From: Ashinkailepas kermadecensis
Lineage: Eukaryota > Arthropoda > Thecostraca > Neolepadidae
Assembly (NCBI GenBank): GCA_034440615.1
Contig: JAOTOM010004621.1
Span: forward strand, 90,001-154,000
Length of the DNA stretch: 64,000 nucleotides
Direction of reading: 5' to 3'
The notes under the pieces are model-generated. The model ran no database searches and was not told the DNA's origin. It saw nothing but the letters and a program-made list of their open reading frames with translations. Below, piece after piece: positions 1 through 10,669 of this stretch. Made by a program: the position numbers and the translations under genes. Positions within the stretch are counted from its first letter, which is position 1. Every line of letters begins with the position of its first letter.

Positions 1-760
1 TACATGTTGTAAGCACTGCCAAATTGTAATCATGTGTTAGGCTTCATTTCAACACATTTTCACGCGTATGAGCCCCCCAAAACTTAAAATTGTTACAGGA
101 CAATAGCCTAGGGTGACCTTGACCTTGACAATGATTCATACTTTTGGTTCCATTGGGTAATTTATGTCGTGCAATGCAAGTTTGGTACTAATTAGGTAAA
201 AAACATTCGAAATAACCATAAAACAGGAGTGTCTAAGTAGACTTTTCCCACTTAGCGCACTTTATCTTGAGCTGGCATCAGGCCACCCGACGGAGGTCAA
301 TTCAACTGGAAAAGGAACTTTTCCTCATCTCATGTCTGCTTGCAAGTCAAGGGAGAAAATCCGGTTAGAAGAACACGCATATTACAAAATTAGGAAACTG
401 GTCCAAAATTTGTTGTGACCTTACTAGGTCACCGACCTGATCTGAACCAGAAATCCTAGAGATGCGTTTTGTAAGCACTGCCTAATTGTAGTCACTTACC
501 GGCTTTCATTTCAATATATTTTCATTTAGATGAGCTATCGATCCTCAAACATTTTTTGGAGGTGGTCCTCTTTGACCTGAGCTAGACCGATGACCTTACA
601 TGACCCGAGGTTGAAAATTCCACATCACACGCAAAAAGTGCTGAAGGAAATTGGGACGAAAATTTCGCGTAGCTGCACGGCGCAGTTTTATCTCTATGGC
701 GAAAAAAACCCTTCGAGACGACGTAAAAAGACCTCCGATACTGCACGAGGGCAGGGTTAG
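1..760 (+). repeat. Dispersed repeat family A, left copy
   Basis: This block is clearly related to 39480-40170. Shared landmarks in the same order are 'gtgtctaa', 'gcgcactttatc', 'gacggaggtcaa', 'catattacaaaa/catattgcaaaa', 'tttcatttcaatat', 'catttttt', 'gatctaacat/gaccttacat' and 'gtaaaaagacctcc'. Bases 1-120 also resemble 470-590 of the same block (both carry 'gtaagcactgcc' then 'ttcatttcaa'), so a second diverged unit probably starts before the window. I see no coding capacity and no clear terminal inverted repeat. It may be a non-autonomous DNA transposon or an old untranslated retroelement segment; the class is not determined. Confidence 0.7.
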
Positions 761-1290
761 ACAACTGTCCATACCAACCTATCAGACCTATCCGTCACGA
801 GCTCCACACGCATGTCTCTGGACAGGAACAGTGACGATAGGCGGGAGAATACTCTTGATCACGTGACCTGACCACCTGACCAAACATATTTACTCTCGGC
901 GCCGGCAATGCTACTTGATATGCCTGTCGGCAGGTCCCGCCGTCGTCCTTGGCGTATTTGTTTCCTTCTGATTTTATGACACCTCAAGTTCTCGTAACGT
1001 TGCAATGGTGTTTTACTGAAATCTTAGGTCTGAAGCAAAGCAAATGTTTGAAGGTGGTGAATACTACAAAAATGGACCTTGCTCATGGGCTTGCTCTATT
1101 GTCGGGATTCCGCGGGTTTGCAATTATCGTAACAAGTTCCAAGTCGCTCCTCGCTCCCAAACAAATGTCAGGAACCCAATGCTATTGTTTTGCTGACAGG
1201 TATATGGCGTGGGACTCTGAAACCTCCCGAGTCGTGACGAAACTCTGGCCCCACTGGGCCTGGTGTTTGATCGCCTTGCTCGTGTTGATC
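761..1290. other. No recognisable gene
   Basis: Unique-looking sequence between the dispersed repeat and the first minisatellite. The open frame at 949-1329 runs into the 39-bp repeat and has no recognisable domain, so I do not call it. Confidence 0.4.
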
Positions 1291-1294
1291 TCCG

Positions 1295-1640
1295 CGCTCT
1301 GGATACCAGGAGTGGCTCTGGCACGGTAAGGCCTGCTCTGGGTACCCGGAGTCGCTCTGGCACGGTAAGGTCTGTTCTGGGTACCCAGAGTCGCTCTGGC
1401 ACGATAAGGTCTGTTCTGTGTTCCAGGAGTGGCTCTGACATGGTAAGACCTGTTCTGGGCGCCAGGAGTAGCTGTCGCACGGTATCACGAGTTCTGGTTA
1501 CCAGGAGTGGCTCTGACACCGAATGACCCGCTTCGGATACCAAGCATGGGTCTGGCACGGTAAGACCTATTCTGGGAACCAGGAGTGGATCTGACACTGT
1601 ATGACCTGCTCTGGGTACCAGAAGAGTATGGCCTAGTCTG
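1295..1640 (+). repeat. 39-bp minisatellite
   Basis: About eight imperfect copies of a unit built around 'ctgggtacccggagt' and 'cgctctggcacggtaag'. Spacing is 39 bp in the best-preserved copies (for example 1338 to 1377). Because 39 is a multiple of three, open frames persist on both strands here; they are repeat products. Confidence 0.85.
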
Positions 1641-1644
1641 GCTC

Positions 1645-1915
1645 TAACCAGCCGTCGGCCGTTACGTGTCACACACTCACTCATCTCTCTGGTGGCAAAG
1701 TTGTACGGCCGTTACGCTTCACACGGTTGCTCATCGCCAGGTGGCGGAGCTGTATGGCCGTTATGAATCACACGGTCGCTCATCGCCCTGTGGTGGCAGA
1801 GCTGTATGGCCGCTACGCTTCACACGGTCGCTCATCGCCAGGTGGCGGAGGTGTATAGTCGTTACATATCATACGGTCGTTCATCGCCAGGAAGCAGAGT
1901 TGTACGGCCGCTGAC
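1645..1915 (+). repeat. 49-bp minisatellite
   Basis: Four to five copies of a unit containing 'gtggcggagctgtatggccg' and 'cacggtcgctcatcgccag', with 49-bp spacing (1692 to 1741). It abuts the 39-bp array, but the two units are unrelated. Confidence 0.85.
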
Positions 1916-2479
1916 ACCAAGAGAGGCCGTCAGACGGTACCGATATTAAAAAGGCCTATACGGATGTTCTCACTAACACCTCACTTCAAAATTAGGAAGT
2001 GCACCTACTCTGTTTAATTGTGACGGTTGGTTTCATCGTTTTTTGGTTGCAAAGCAACCGATCTTTAACAAGCTTTTGAGTAGCATCGTAATGCATCGAG
2101 TTATAGGTACATTGAATCTCATGCAGGATCTCCAAGATTACGGACAAAAATACACGAAGCGAAAATAGTTAAAATGTTCAAGCCCATACTCATCTACGAA
2201 GCGCGAGTTTCCACCATGTCAAAACAACCAAGCATGCTGCACACCGTGTGGTCGGGCATACTGTCAAGCTGAAACAAATCGACTTTCGTGGAACGAGATT
2301 TCTCGACCTGCCGGCATAAGATGTGTCAGCTCTATGAGTGCTTATGTACACGTACTGCACAGCTTTGATCTCTTTCAGCTCTCTAGCCGGCTTAGTGAGC
2401 CCGACTCTGCCACTGCATCCTGTTACAGACACCTGAGCGTGAAAATATCGCTTCTCACAGCATAGCTCAGCCACGCTGC
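1916..2479. other. No recognisable gene
   Basis: I see nothing convincing here beyond short chance frames. It is probably intronic or intergenic, upstream of the terminal exon at 2812. Confidence 0.4.
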
Positions 2480-2811
2480 ACCTTGCGATTCACGTGACAT
2501 CACCTCTGATGCTGCAGCGCTGCAGCAGATACCTGGGCATAGGCGTGATATCACCTCTGATGCTGCAGCGCTGCAGCATATACCTCAATATATCCAGTGA
2601 TATCGTCGCCGGTGACGAGTTGCCTGTCGCAGATCGCACGTGATTGAGCCTCTAACTCCACAGCCCAGTCGCAGCCGCACGAGCATTGTTGTGATACCGC
2701 CTCTGACACCGCCACCCCCCCCCAACCACCCCCCCCCCCCCGAAATGCCCCCCCAAAAACCCCCCCCCCCCCCGGCGTGATACCGCCTCTGACACTGCCA
2801 CTCCACCGCAG
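2480..2811 (+). repeat. Acceptor-proximal repeats and poly-C tracts
   Basis: Two near-identical copies of 'cgtgatatcacctctgatgc' plus 'tgcagcgctgcag' (about 2495-2580) are followed by two copies of 'cgtgataccgcctctgaca' near 2690 and 2776. These resemble the intron end and start of the following exon: 'gcagcagatacctgggcat' at 2520 mirrors 'ccgcaggtacctgggcat' at the real acceptor. Runs of C fill 2713-2774. The homopolymers may be real or an assembly or sequencing artefact. Confidence 0.7.
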
Positions 2812-3055
2812 GTACCTGGGCATCCACGTGATACCAGCCGAGGAGCCTGCCTGGTTTCCTGTGTCGGACCTGCGCGAGATGCACGACCTGCAGCCACACA
2901 AGGTGACGCCGCTCGAGCAGGCGCTCTTCTTCATCCACGCCGACGGCAGCGAGGGCTGTTGCCTGCGCACGCGACCCTACGACGAGGACGACGAGACGAG
3001 CACGGCCGTGATCGAGGACGAGCCGGACGCGGCCGTCGGCGACGACGCGGCGTGA
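2812..3055 (+). CDS. Terminal exon of an unidentified gene
   Basis: The exon starts after a pyrimidine-rich acceptor (...ctccaccgcag) at phase xx|G and reads 80 residues to TGA at 3053-3055. It begins YLGIHVIPAEEPAWFPVSD and ends in a strongly acidic, disordered tail (EDDETSTAVIEDEPDAAVGD). The hydrophobic-then-acidic composition and GC-rich third positions look coding, unlike neighbouring frames. I do not recognise the family. No upstream exon was found in 1-2811, so the gene presumably extends left of the window. The 3' flank holds a 50-bp duplication. The reverse-strand frames over the same bases are shadows. Confidence 0.6.
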
Positions 3056-3145
3056 GCGCGCCGGCAGGGAGCCGGTCGGGCCGGGCTGGTGGCCGGCGGA
3101 GAGACGCGCCGGCAGGGAGCCGGTTGGGCCGGCCGACAACTCTGC
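3056..3145 (+). repeat. 50-bp direct duplication after the stop codon
   Basis: 'gcgccggcagggagccggt' occurs at 3057 and again at 3107, giving a two-copy repeat of about 50 bp immediately downstream of the TGA, presumably in the 3' untranslated region. Confidence 0.8.
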
Positions 3146-4384
3146 TGTCCCGTCTGACGCCAGTGGGCGAGGTCAGGCCGGTCGGTCACAGCCGGCTGGT
3201 GTCGCCACACCACCGCTTGTCAGCTGCACGCCGGATGGGGGAGCCTTCAGGCCCCAGGCAGCAGCGTTGGTGGGATCGGCCGGAGGGCAGACTCCTGCTG
3301 CACGTTCAGTCGTCCAATGGTCAGCTTGGTGCGGCATGAGCACGCACTTCGGCCAGCTAAGTGCACACCGGACCAGCATAGCCCAGATCAGACTTGAGCA
3401 TTGTGAATGAAGGCATCCAGTTCATTGCCAGCTCGTTGCGCACTCATTGGAGTGAGCTTCCTTCCACCTTTCGCTCTGTGCATATTTCCATCATAGAGAC
3501 CTTTCGTGCTCCAAGGCTTCAGCTATATAGAGGAACCTGTCAACTCGCTTGCACCAGTCGGAACATCATGTGAGAGGTAGGAGCCATGTTGCTGGACATT
3601 TGTGCTGATTATGCACGGGTGCTGCTCCTATGGGGACGTAGCACTACCACACGGCTTTTAATTTAGTCCAGTAAACAGGTGTTAGCCTGGCTGAAGAAAC
3701 CAGGATCATAACGATGCTAGTTCTCACAATGAATAGTTGTTATTCAATGGTTAGATAAGTGTGATAGAACGGAATTTGGGCATATGCATATGCAATCTCA
3801 CTCCCGCATATGCAATCTCAAATCTACGTAGGTGGTTTGTAGTTAGCTGAAAGCGGCAACCAACGCATATGCATAAATGTTGATGCACATACATATGTAG
3901 GCGTGCATGTATGTATATATGTACACCTATATCTCTGATATATATGCACGTTTCGAAGACATCCGATTTAGAATGAGACAATCATATTACGGTGGGGCAA
4001 GTAAGCTGAGATTTGGTGTTGAAACCCGTTGCGTTTTGGATTCATTATACGATGCACGATCACTTTAAGCACACAAGAAGCACAATAAGGGCAAAAGAAG
4101 CACCTCACGTTGATCTTGGTTCCACACACCTGCGTGTTTGTGTGTGTGCATGCTTCAGTTGCTTTGTGATTGCCAATGATCTTTCGAAACGACTGTTGAA
4201 AGCCGTGGTCACAATCAAGAATTCCACAGAAACAACATGGCTGTGCTCCCAATACAAACAATGAGATAATACTGTTGACAGTACTGTATAATATGTATCG
4301 ATCTACTTTATGCAAAACGTACGCTCAGGAGGTGTAATATCCGTGCCAGATGATCATGTGATGCTGATGTTAAATGAAGAGACA
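3146..4384. other. Presumed 3' UTR and intergenic DNA
   Basis: No exon with convincing splice sites or domain was seen. An AT-rich stretch with 'atatgcata'-type repeats lies around 3780-3960. No clear AATAAA was found close to the 2812-3055 exon. Confidence 0.4.
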
Positions 4385-4570
4385 CATTGTCGCCACGGGC
4401 AGCTTTGGGTTGTGGCGCGGAATGTGCGCACATTGCCACCATCGGCAGCTTTGGGTTGTGGCGCGGAATGTGCGCACATTGCCACCATCGGCAGCTTTGG
4501 GTTGTGGCGCGGAATCTGCGCACATTGCCACTACTGGTAGCTTTGGGTTGTGGCGCCAACTGTGCACATT
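4385..4570 (+). repeat. 46-bp minisatellite
   Basis: Nearly four copies of a unit containing 'gcagctttgggttgtggcgc' and 'ggaatgtgcgcacattgcca', spaced 46 bp (4399 to 4445). Overlapping frames on both strands repeat the same peptide and are not genes. Confidence 0.9.
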
Positions 4571-6084
4571 TCAACAAACCAACCAAAGTGGCGCAAATGT
4601 GGTGATCGTTTCGGGTGCTGGCCCGCTGTACGAGCAATAACACCAGCAGGCGCCGAATGTTTGAGCACACGCTCGGCAGCGCCGCTCCCAGCTGCCATCT
4701 ATGTAAACGTTTGATTGCCCTTTGAGTGTACCCTGGAACAGGGCGCCCGCGGAGACGTTCGTCACTGGCGCCACTGGATCGGAAATGGCGGCCAGTGGCC
4801 AGGCGCTCTCTCCTCCACAGATCTCGATATTTCGTCGAGACGAACGCGCACCGTGTGCTGATTTGTGGTTCTGTCGGTGACCGTCAGTGCAGCGGTGGAG
4901 CTGTGGTGCTGCGCAGTGCCGGGCCGCCGAACCCGCCCTCGGGTCGGTCGGCTGGGTGCGGCGCCGGTGCCGGCGGCTCGCCTCGTCTCAATGTTGTCTT
5001 CCTAGTTGACCATCTCGTCGCACTCGTGGCTGATCGACAGGCGTTGACGTTGTTTGCGCGCCGCCCGATGGACGCTCGGCAACGCCCTGCGGAGCGATGA
5101 CGTCACCCACGTGGTGACGTCACAGAGGGGGTTGCTGCGAGGGCAAGTGTTATGTCGGTGTTACATCGTTCGTGCGTTGTGATTAGAGGGTGGATGAGTG
5201 TCGTACGTAGTGCAATATACAATCCGGAACACTCGGTGTGTGAGTGGACTTGGCCCTGGGGTGATACCACCAGACCACCATTGCGTGATATAGCATCGGC
5301 ATACAGTGAGGCCTCTATACGAAAAATCACACGAGAAACAAACATACATCCAAGAGAAGGCGGGGGGGACTGTTCCCGTGGGTCCATCAACCTCCACTGA
5401 CCTCCACTGGGCGTTCCCGTCGCGTATCCGGTTAAAGCTTTTCCTCTACCAACCTCCACCAGTCAGTGGAGGCAAAGCTTCACCTACCCAAGAGCGGGAA
5501 CGTATTTAAAATTAACAGTCATCAATCGCGGTGCATTTGTTCCATATATTTGCTCGTCAGCAACTGCGGATCCTCCAAGTAACGGCCCTGAACCAGTCGT
5601 TCGAATAGAGCAGTGGGAAAGACGAATTGTGCAGATGGAAAGATAACTTGCCTCAAGATAACTTGTGAGTTCAGTTGGGCGATGAGTTCAAAGTGGAAAC
5701 ATACCAGTAACAAATGTGGAATAGTGAGACACATTTCATAGTGCTGGAAGCTGACTTTTGAATTAATTATAAAATAAGCAAGTAACAGCAAATGCTACCG
5801 ATGGGATCGCTGTGGTATATCATGCAGAACATTAGGCAACTCGTATTAATGTTTTGCAGGGAACAAAGTTGCATTTTTGTGCAGATTAAGGTGCAGACTA
5901 TCCCTACAACATTATCCCATGGGCTAGTCTTATCAAACCAGCATTTGCTTCCGGTGACGGATCCAGAGGGCATGGGGCCATTCCCCACGGATGCATACGA
6001 ACATGCCGTTAGGCCCGTGGAGGGCCCAAGGCCATGTTCGTGTGTGTTCGTCATGTTCGATCATACTTACACCTTGGCGCAAAA
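4571..6084. other. No recognisable gene
   Basis: Contains a GC-rich stretch (4730-5100) and a partly palindromic segment around 5350-5510 ('cctccac...gtggagg', with 'gttcccg' and 'cgggaac' flanks) that may be a small inverted-repeat element. No exon is supported. Confidence 0.35.
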
Positions 6085-6545
6085 TTGTCACACATACAAT
6101 TTGGCGTTCCGGGGGGCCTTCGAGAGACCGATGAGGGCCCCAGGCCGACTTGAAGGGCCCATGGGTCGATGTGAAGGGTCCCTGGGCTGACACAAAAGGG
6201 TTCCGAGCCGATAACGAGGGCCCCCGAGTCGACGGGGAGTTCCCATAGGCAGACGCTGATAGCTCGGGCCAACGTGGAGTGCCTCTAGTCCGACGAAATA
6301 GGACCGGTTTGCTGGAAAAGCCCCAGGCTGACGGAGAGGGTCCGACCAGTAAAGAAGGTCGAACGAAACGAAACGAAACTCTGGCCAACGAAAAGTCCCG
6401 GCGGAGCCGGCGGAGAGACTCACTGAACCGACGGAGAAGACCTGGAGACGATATGAAGGCTCCTTGGGTCCACGATCGCACATACGATCTTCGTAAGGGG
6501 GCACACACATTTAAAAGGGCCCCTAGTAGACTGGCCTCCTTTGAG
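6085..6545 (+). repeat. GC-rich degenerate minisatellite
   Basis: Repeated blocks of 'gggcccctgggctgac', 'ccgacggagag' and 'gagggcccc' type, roughly 30 bp apart and strongly diverged. The same unit type fills 10670-11830 and 14040-14520, so these are three copies of one repetitive element family. Confidence 0.65.
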
Positions 6546-7654
6546 TGACATCGGCCCTTTGACTAGTCAGGAGCTTTTCCGTTGGCTCAGGGGCCCTTCT
6601 TTCCTGCCGAACCCTGTGAGAAAACTGTCTCGACGTTACGAAACTCACGAAAATTAGCATCAGTCATGATACGATGCAATCTCCAATTCAGGACTATACA
6701 TTCGGAGCGCACCCCGCCCCCTCCTCAGCAAAAAGGAAGCAATCATGATCAGGGCACAAATGTCCGTGTGGCACCAAAATGCTGGAACCTTCATTCCTTG
6801 ACAAAATCCTGGATTCGCCACTGTTTAGCGCAGGCTCATGATTGGAGGGCTGTCCTTAAGTGTATTCCTTGTTGTAGGAAAGTTCCTATGTCGGCTACGT
6901 AATAGTCTATGACCTCACGTTCGCGATAACCCGGTTGTAAAAGCACCAAAGTCCTCTGTGCTGCCTGTATTGCACAGCGGCCAATACACGAATATACGAG
7001 ACAGTTAGACGCCAGTACAGAACTTTTCTCTATGATGGAAAGCCGTGATAATGCCTTTCAGATGAATTTAGAGGCCGAAATTAGGTGGGAAATTAGCGCG
7101 CGCGGGAGCGACCGACATAGGTCCGCTCGCTTCAAAAGTCCAGCCACCTCTGACGCAGTGTTGCCGCGGCCCAATTTTACAGCGTACCAGGATCGCACCC
7201 AAATCGTACCAGATTGGCTATGTTTCGTACCAGATCATAAGCCAAAATGTACCTAATTTCGTATCATAAAAAGTAGACATAATTTCGGTAATTGTGTGGC
7301 TTAGCAAGTAATTTATATAATTTCTTCGTGTTTTAGGTACTCGCTAGATACGTTGGTATAAATTGTCAGAAATCAGGACAGGTTCAATCTTAGACTACTG
7401 ATGCCGCCTAGTGAAAGCAGTTTTCAATTGTGACGAAAAAGGAAAATACGCATGCAATGCGCAAAACAGTTATTCTCGGTATCACATGGAAATAAGAAGT
7501 CAGTCAGTGCTTAATAAGTTTTTACAACCGCATACTCACCGTATTTACCGGGGGAGCAGGACATGAGGACGGGACGGAAGAGTAAAGACTGTAACGAACC
7601 TGCAGTGGAATGTGCGTTGTTGTTGGTCAGTCATTTTGATTTGTTATTGATGAT

Positions 7655-7975
7655 TCATTTTTGATTTCATGGAAGCCGTGGGCGTCCACTTGTGGCATGA
7701 GGGCGTGACTTGCTGCTTGGTGAGGATCAGGGAAGGCACCGTTCCCATCTGGAGGCGGTTCCGCTGTTGTGTCTTTATGAGGTTCAGGCTGGATGATACT
7801 CTCACGGCGACCGCACTGGAGTGCGACAGGGATCCTGCATCAGCTGGACTACCTTTGGAAATGCTGACTCGCCACTGCCATCCCTCAGCCCTTTCACCTC
7901 CGCCCAATACATGGGCGCAAAATGACCTCAGTAGTCGAGGCGCCCTAAAACCCAAATAACTAACTAACTAACTCC
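7655..7975 (+). mobile_element. Possible retroelement 3' fragment nested in the hAT
   Basis: A GC-balanced stretch ends in 'ccctaaaacccaaataac' followed by a short (taac)n run at 7956-7972. This resembles the simple-repeat tail of a non-LTR retroelement or SINE. I cannot define its 5' end or a target duplication, so the call is tentative. Confidence 0.3.
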
Positions 7976-8049
7976 GCCCAGTACTCGCACGCCGGCTTCT
8001 CCTTATTCGGGAGCTGCTCCTTCGCTGCCTGCTGGAGTCCTCGCCATTC

Positions 8050-9299
8050 TTAACTCAGGGCCCGTACTCGGTCTCTTCGATGAGATTGGGAAATCTCAGA
8101 GCCAGCGACACAATGGAGGGCGCTTGCGAGGTCGGGTTCAGCAGCTCCAGAAGCACCCTGGTCTTGTCGCTGAAGTCGAATCGTCGCCGGATCTGCTTGC
8201 GGAGCTCGGTGTAGACCATTTGTACCGTTACCATTTGACCGGTGTAGATCATTTGAGTCGGAGGGCTTTGACCATCTCCTGGGTAACAGACTCTGAGAGG
8301 ATGATGGCCTCGACGTTGGCGCCACAGTGCTTCTGCTCCAGAGGGAGGACGTTCCTGGGATGATCAGGACTGACCATCTTACCTGGCTCAGCCGCACATC
8401 TGGCTCAGCACGCAGGAAGTTACTGGCCACGGAGAGGTAGAGCTTCAGGAGCACAGTTCGTGCATACTGGACCTTTGGATGACTCGGACTGGATCACCTC
8501 GTTCGCCCTAGTGATCAGTGGGAGAGCGTAGTTAAGGAAAGCGATGTACATCTTGTATATTGGGTCGCGGAGGGCGTTCAGGATGGTTCGAGCAGAGTGG
8601 ACGTGATCCTCGTCCACCGCGTGCTGGAAGAAGAGGAGTAGGCCTGCCCAATGCTCGTACATCCTCTTCACCACCGCCCCGAGAGAGAGAGCCACCTCGT
8701 CCTACAGGGGCGCAGCAGCCTGTGGACTGGGACGTCAGCCAGATCTTGGACAGCCTGGTACTCGAGGAGTCTCTTCGGACTGTTATTGAGATAGCTGTAC
8801 ACGTCCCGAGCTAGATCCTCTATGGATGAAGGCAGCTTCGCGCACGCTGCGGGGCGCACAGGTGCAGGGAGTGGCATATGCAGCCGGTGATCAAGATGTG
8901 CGGGAGTTCTCTCCTAAACAGTGCCTGCACACTGGTGACACCCCATCATGACGCCAGCATTGTCGGCCGCAAATCCAATCATGTTTTTCAGGGGCACATC
9001 GTTAACTGACAGCACGCCAGGTGGCGTCATGCAGGCCCTGGGCGGTCGCATCCTTGACCTTCCCCAGGTCCAAGAACAGGTCCCTGGTTTTGCCGTCTCG
9101 GTCGTCAAAAACGCGTCACAATGGTCAGATATTTGGTAGTAGACCTGTCGGTCGTCTTGTCCACGATCAGTGATAATGGGTTATTGCGCATGAGTGCACT
9201 CGCTGTTACCATGTCCTCTGCTCCTATGACATCATTAATAGTCTTACTAGTCCTCGTTCTGGCCGACTTAGGGTTGTTGCCACTTCTGATTCTGGGCAT
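8050..9299 (-). pseudogene. hAT transposase pseudogene
   Basis: Conserved hAT transposase blocks occur in N-to-C order but in different frames. They are SLIVDKTTDRSTTKYLTIV (start of the RNase H-like fold, near 9120-9180), IGFAADNAGVMMG (8935-8985), DLARDVYSYLNNSPKRL with TRWLSL (8680-8830), a helical block with FLNYALPLI (8430-8690), then RRFDFSDK...LLELLNP and SLALRFPNLIEE (8055-8200). The match is to the domesticated-looking ZMYM/GTF2I-repeat/SCAND3-like hAT transposases. At least three frame changes and missing linker sequence make it non-functional. It lies inside the element bounded by the inverted repeats, on the strand opposite to the listing. Confidence 0.8.
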
Positions 9300-10090
9300 A
9301 CCTTTTTGACTAAGGTACGAGATGGTCGCTTACCGATTATGGCAGTTGATGTTCAGCGATGAACCCCGCCAGCGGTAGCTCGCCCTGGGCCACATTATCC
9401 TGCTGTTTATCGTGGCCATGGTTCCTTTCTGCGGCGGCAACAAACGCGGGTAGCTTACCGCAGACTGCAGAGCCGGTTACGTTCTTCTTGTGACCCTCAG
9501 TTGCCCCGTATATGTGTATCAGCTAACGCCACCGCGCTGCGAGATAAGTGAAAGTAGGCACGATAGATTTCGGTGTAATTGTATGGTCTAACTTCATCCC
9601 CTCTGAATACAAGTAGAGTTTAGAAAAAATGACCTGTCCATTTCCGAAGAAAGTGTGAACTAAAAACGAATAAAAACACGTAAGAAATGTATTTCGGCGA
9701 AAAAGTACCAGATTTCCCTCCGGCTTACCTGCGTACCAGAAAAGTCGAAAAAGTACCAGATCTAGCACGATCGTACCATGACGGCAACACTGCTCTGACG
9801 GCCGAGCGCGCGCGGGCCGCGTCGGCCGAGACCCCCGGCTCGCCATTGGCCGAAAAAACAGTGCACGCCACAGGCGCGTGACCGGCCCGTCAGAGGCCTC
9901 CAGCCAGAGCGACGGCCCGGAAATGCTGACGACACCCGGTCTCTGCGGCAACTGGCCGGCAGCTTGCTGGCGGCGGCCCGTGGGGCGTTACAGTTGCGGT
10001 ATACATTTACGGTCAGCTGACTTACGGGATAACATCATTTACAGTTACGGAACAGCCAAAAGTATTATTTCTAGTAACTCTGTTACATTG

Positions 10091-10669
10091 TGCTCTTCCT
10101 CTGACTCGTCCTCTGAGATGGGCACACATTATCCCTCCTTAGCGCTATTGTGTCTTGTTCATCTTTCAGGGGCTCTTTCAAACTCGAAGAGCATCCCAGC
10201 CCTATCTGACCCTCAGGCTCCCTGCTTATGCCTCAGCAGTGGTGCATCCAGGGGTTGACCGGGGGAGTGTTGGTATACCTGGACCTCAATGCCGTTGCTC
10301 TCGCTGAGAGTGCCCCTGCCATTAAGTATTTTGTTGACCAGGTGGAGAATAGTCAGAAGATGTCTGTGCTGAGCTTCAGGTAGCTGGAAAATATGTAGAT
10401 AGCAGGAAGCTGGAAAATGTGTAGTCTATGATGATGTCTTCTGGTTGCATTCTATTTTGAATGGTTGTCTTTGAATTAATTGAAAATGGTACAGAACGAT
10501 GTGACATATTTCACGCGAAACGAAGCCTTATCCAACCTCAGATAGAATGGCTCGGTGACTTCCTTAGCATTTTTGCACGAATTGCTTCCTTTTTAAAATC
10601 AATTTATCAACAATGACCCTCCCTGCCAAGAGGCTTCCATCATCAAGAGAGCTCAATGGCCATCTCTGT
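10091..10669. other. No recognisable gene
   Basis: Unique-looking DNA between repeats; no supported exon. Confidence 0.35.

Larger units (their letters stand above)
7156..9792. mobile_element. hAT-superfamily DNA transposon, degenerate
   Basis: The ends form an 11-bp perfect terminal inverted repeat: CAGTGTTGCCG at 7156 and CGGCAACACTG ending at 9792. Both are flanked by the same 8-bp target duplication CTCTGACG (7148-7155 and 9793-9800). An 8-bp duplication and CAGTG-type ends are classic for hAT. Subterminal 'gtaccagat/cgtaccag' motifs occur several times at the left end and again near the right end (9706-9776), as expected for hAT transposase binding regions. The interior carries a broken minus-strand transposase. 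The perfect target duplication alongside a decayed coding region suggests moderate age. Confidence 0.9.
6880..10090 (+). repeat. Dispersed repeat family B, split by a hAT insertion
   Basis: The left part (6880-7155) matches 40660-40920: 'gtaggaaagt', 'ttcgcgataac', 'gccgtgata.tgcctttc' and 'atgaatttagaa/gg'. The right part (9801-10090) matches 40925-41165: 'gaccccc', 'cttacgggat', 'acagttacgg/acggttacgg' and 'acagccaaa'. The 7156-9792 transposon sits exactly between the two halves. The uninterrupted 40.7 kb copy acts as a paralogous empty site. Confidence 0.7.

Noticed and set aside
949..1329. 126-codon plus-strand frame with hydrophobic end
   Set aside because: Runs into the 39-bp minisatellite, no homology recognised, no supporting splice or promoter signal.
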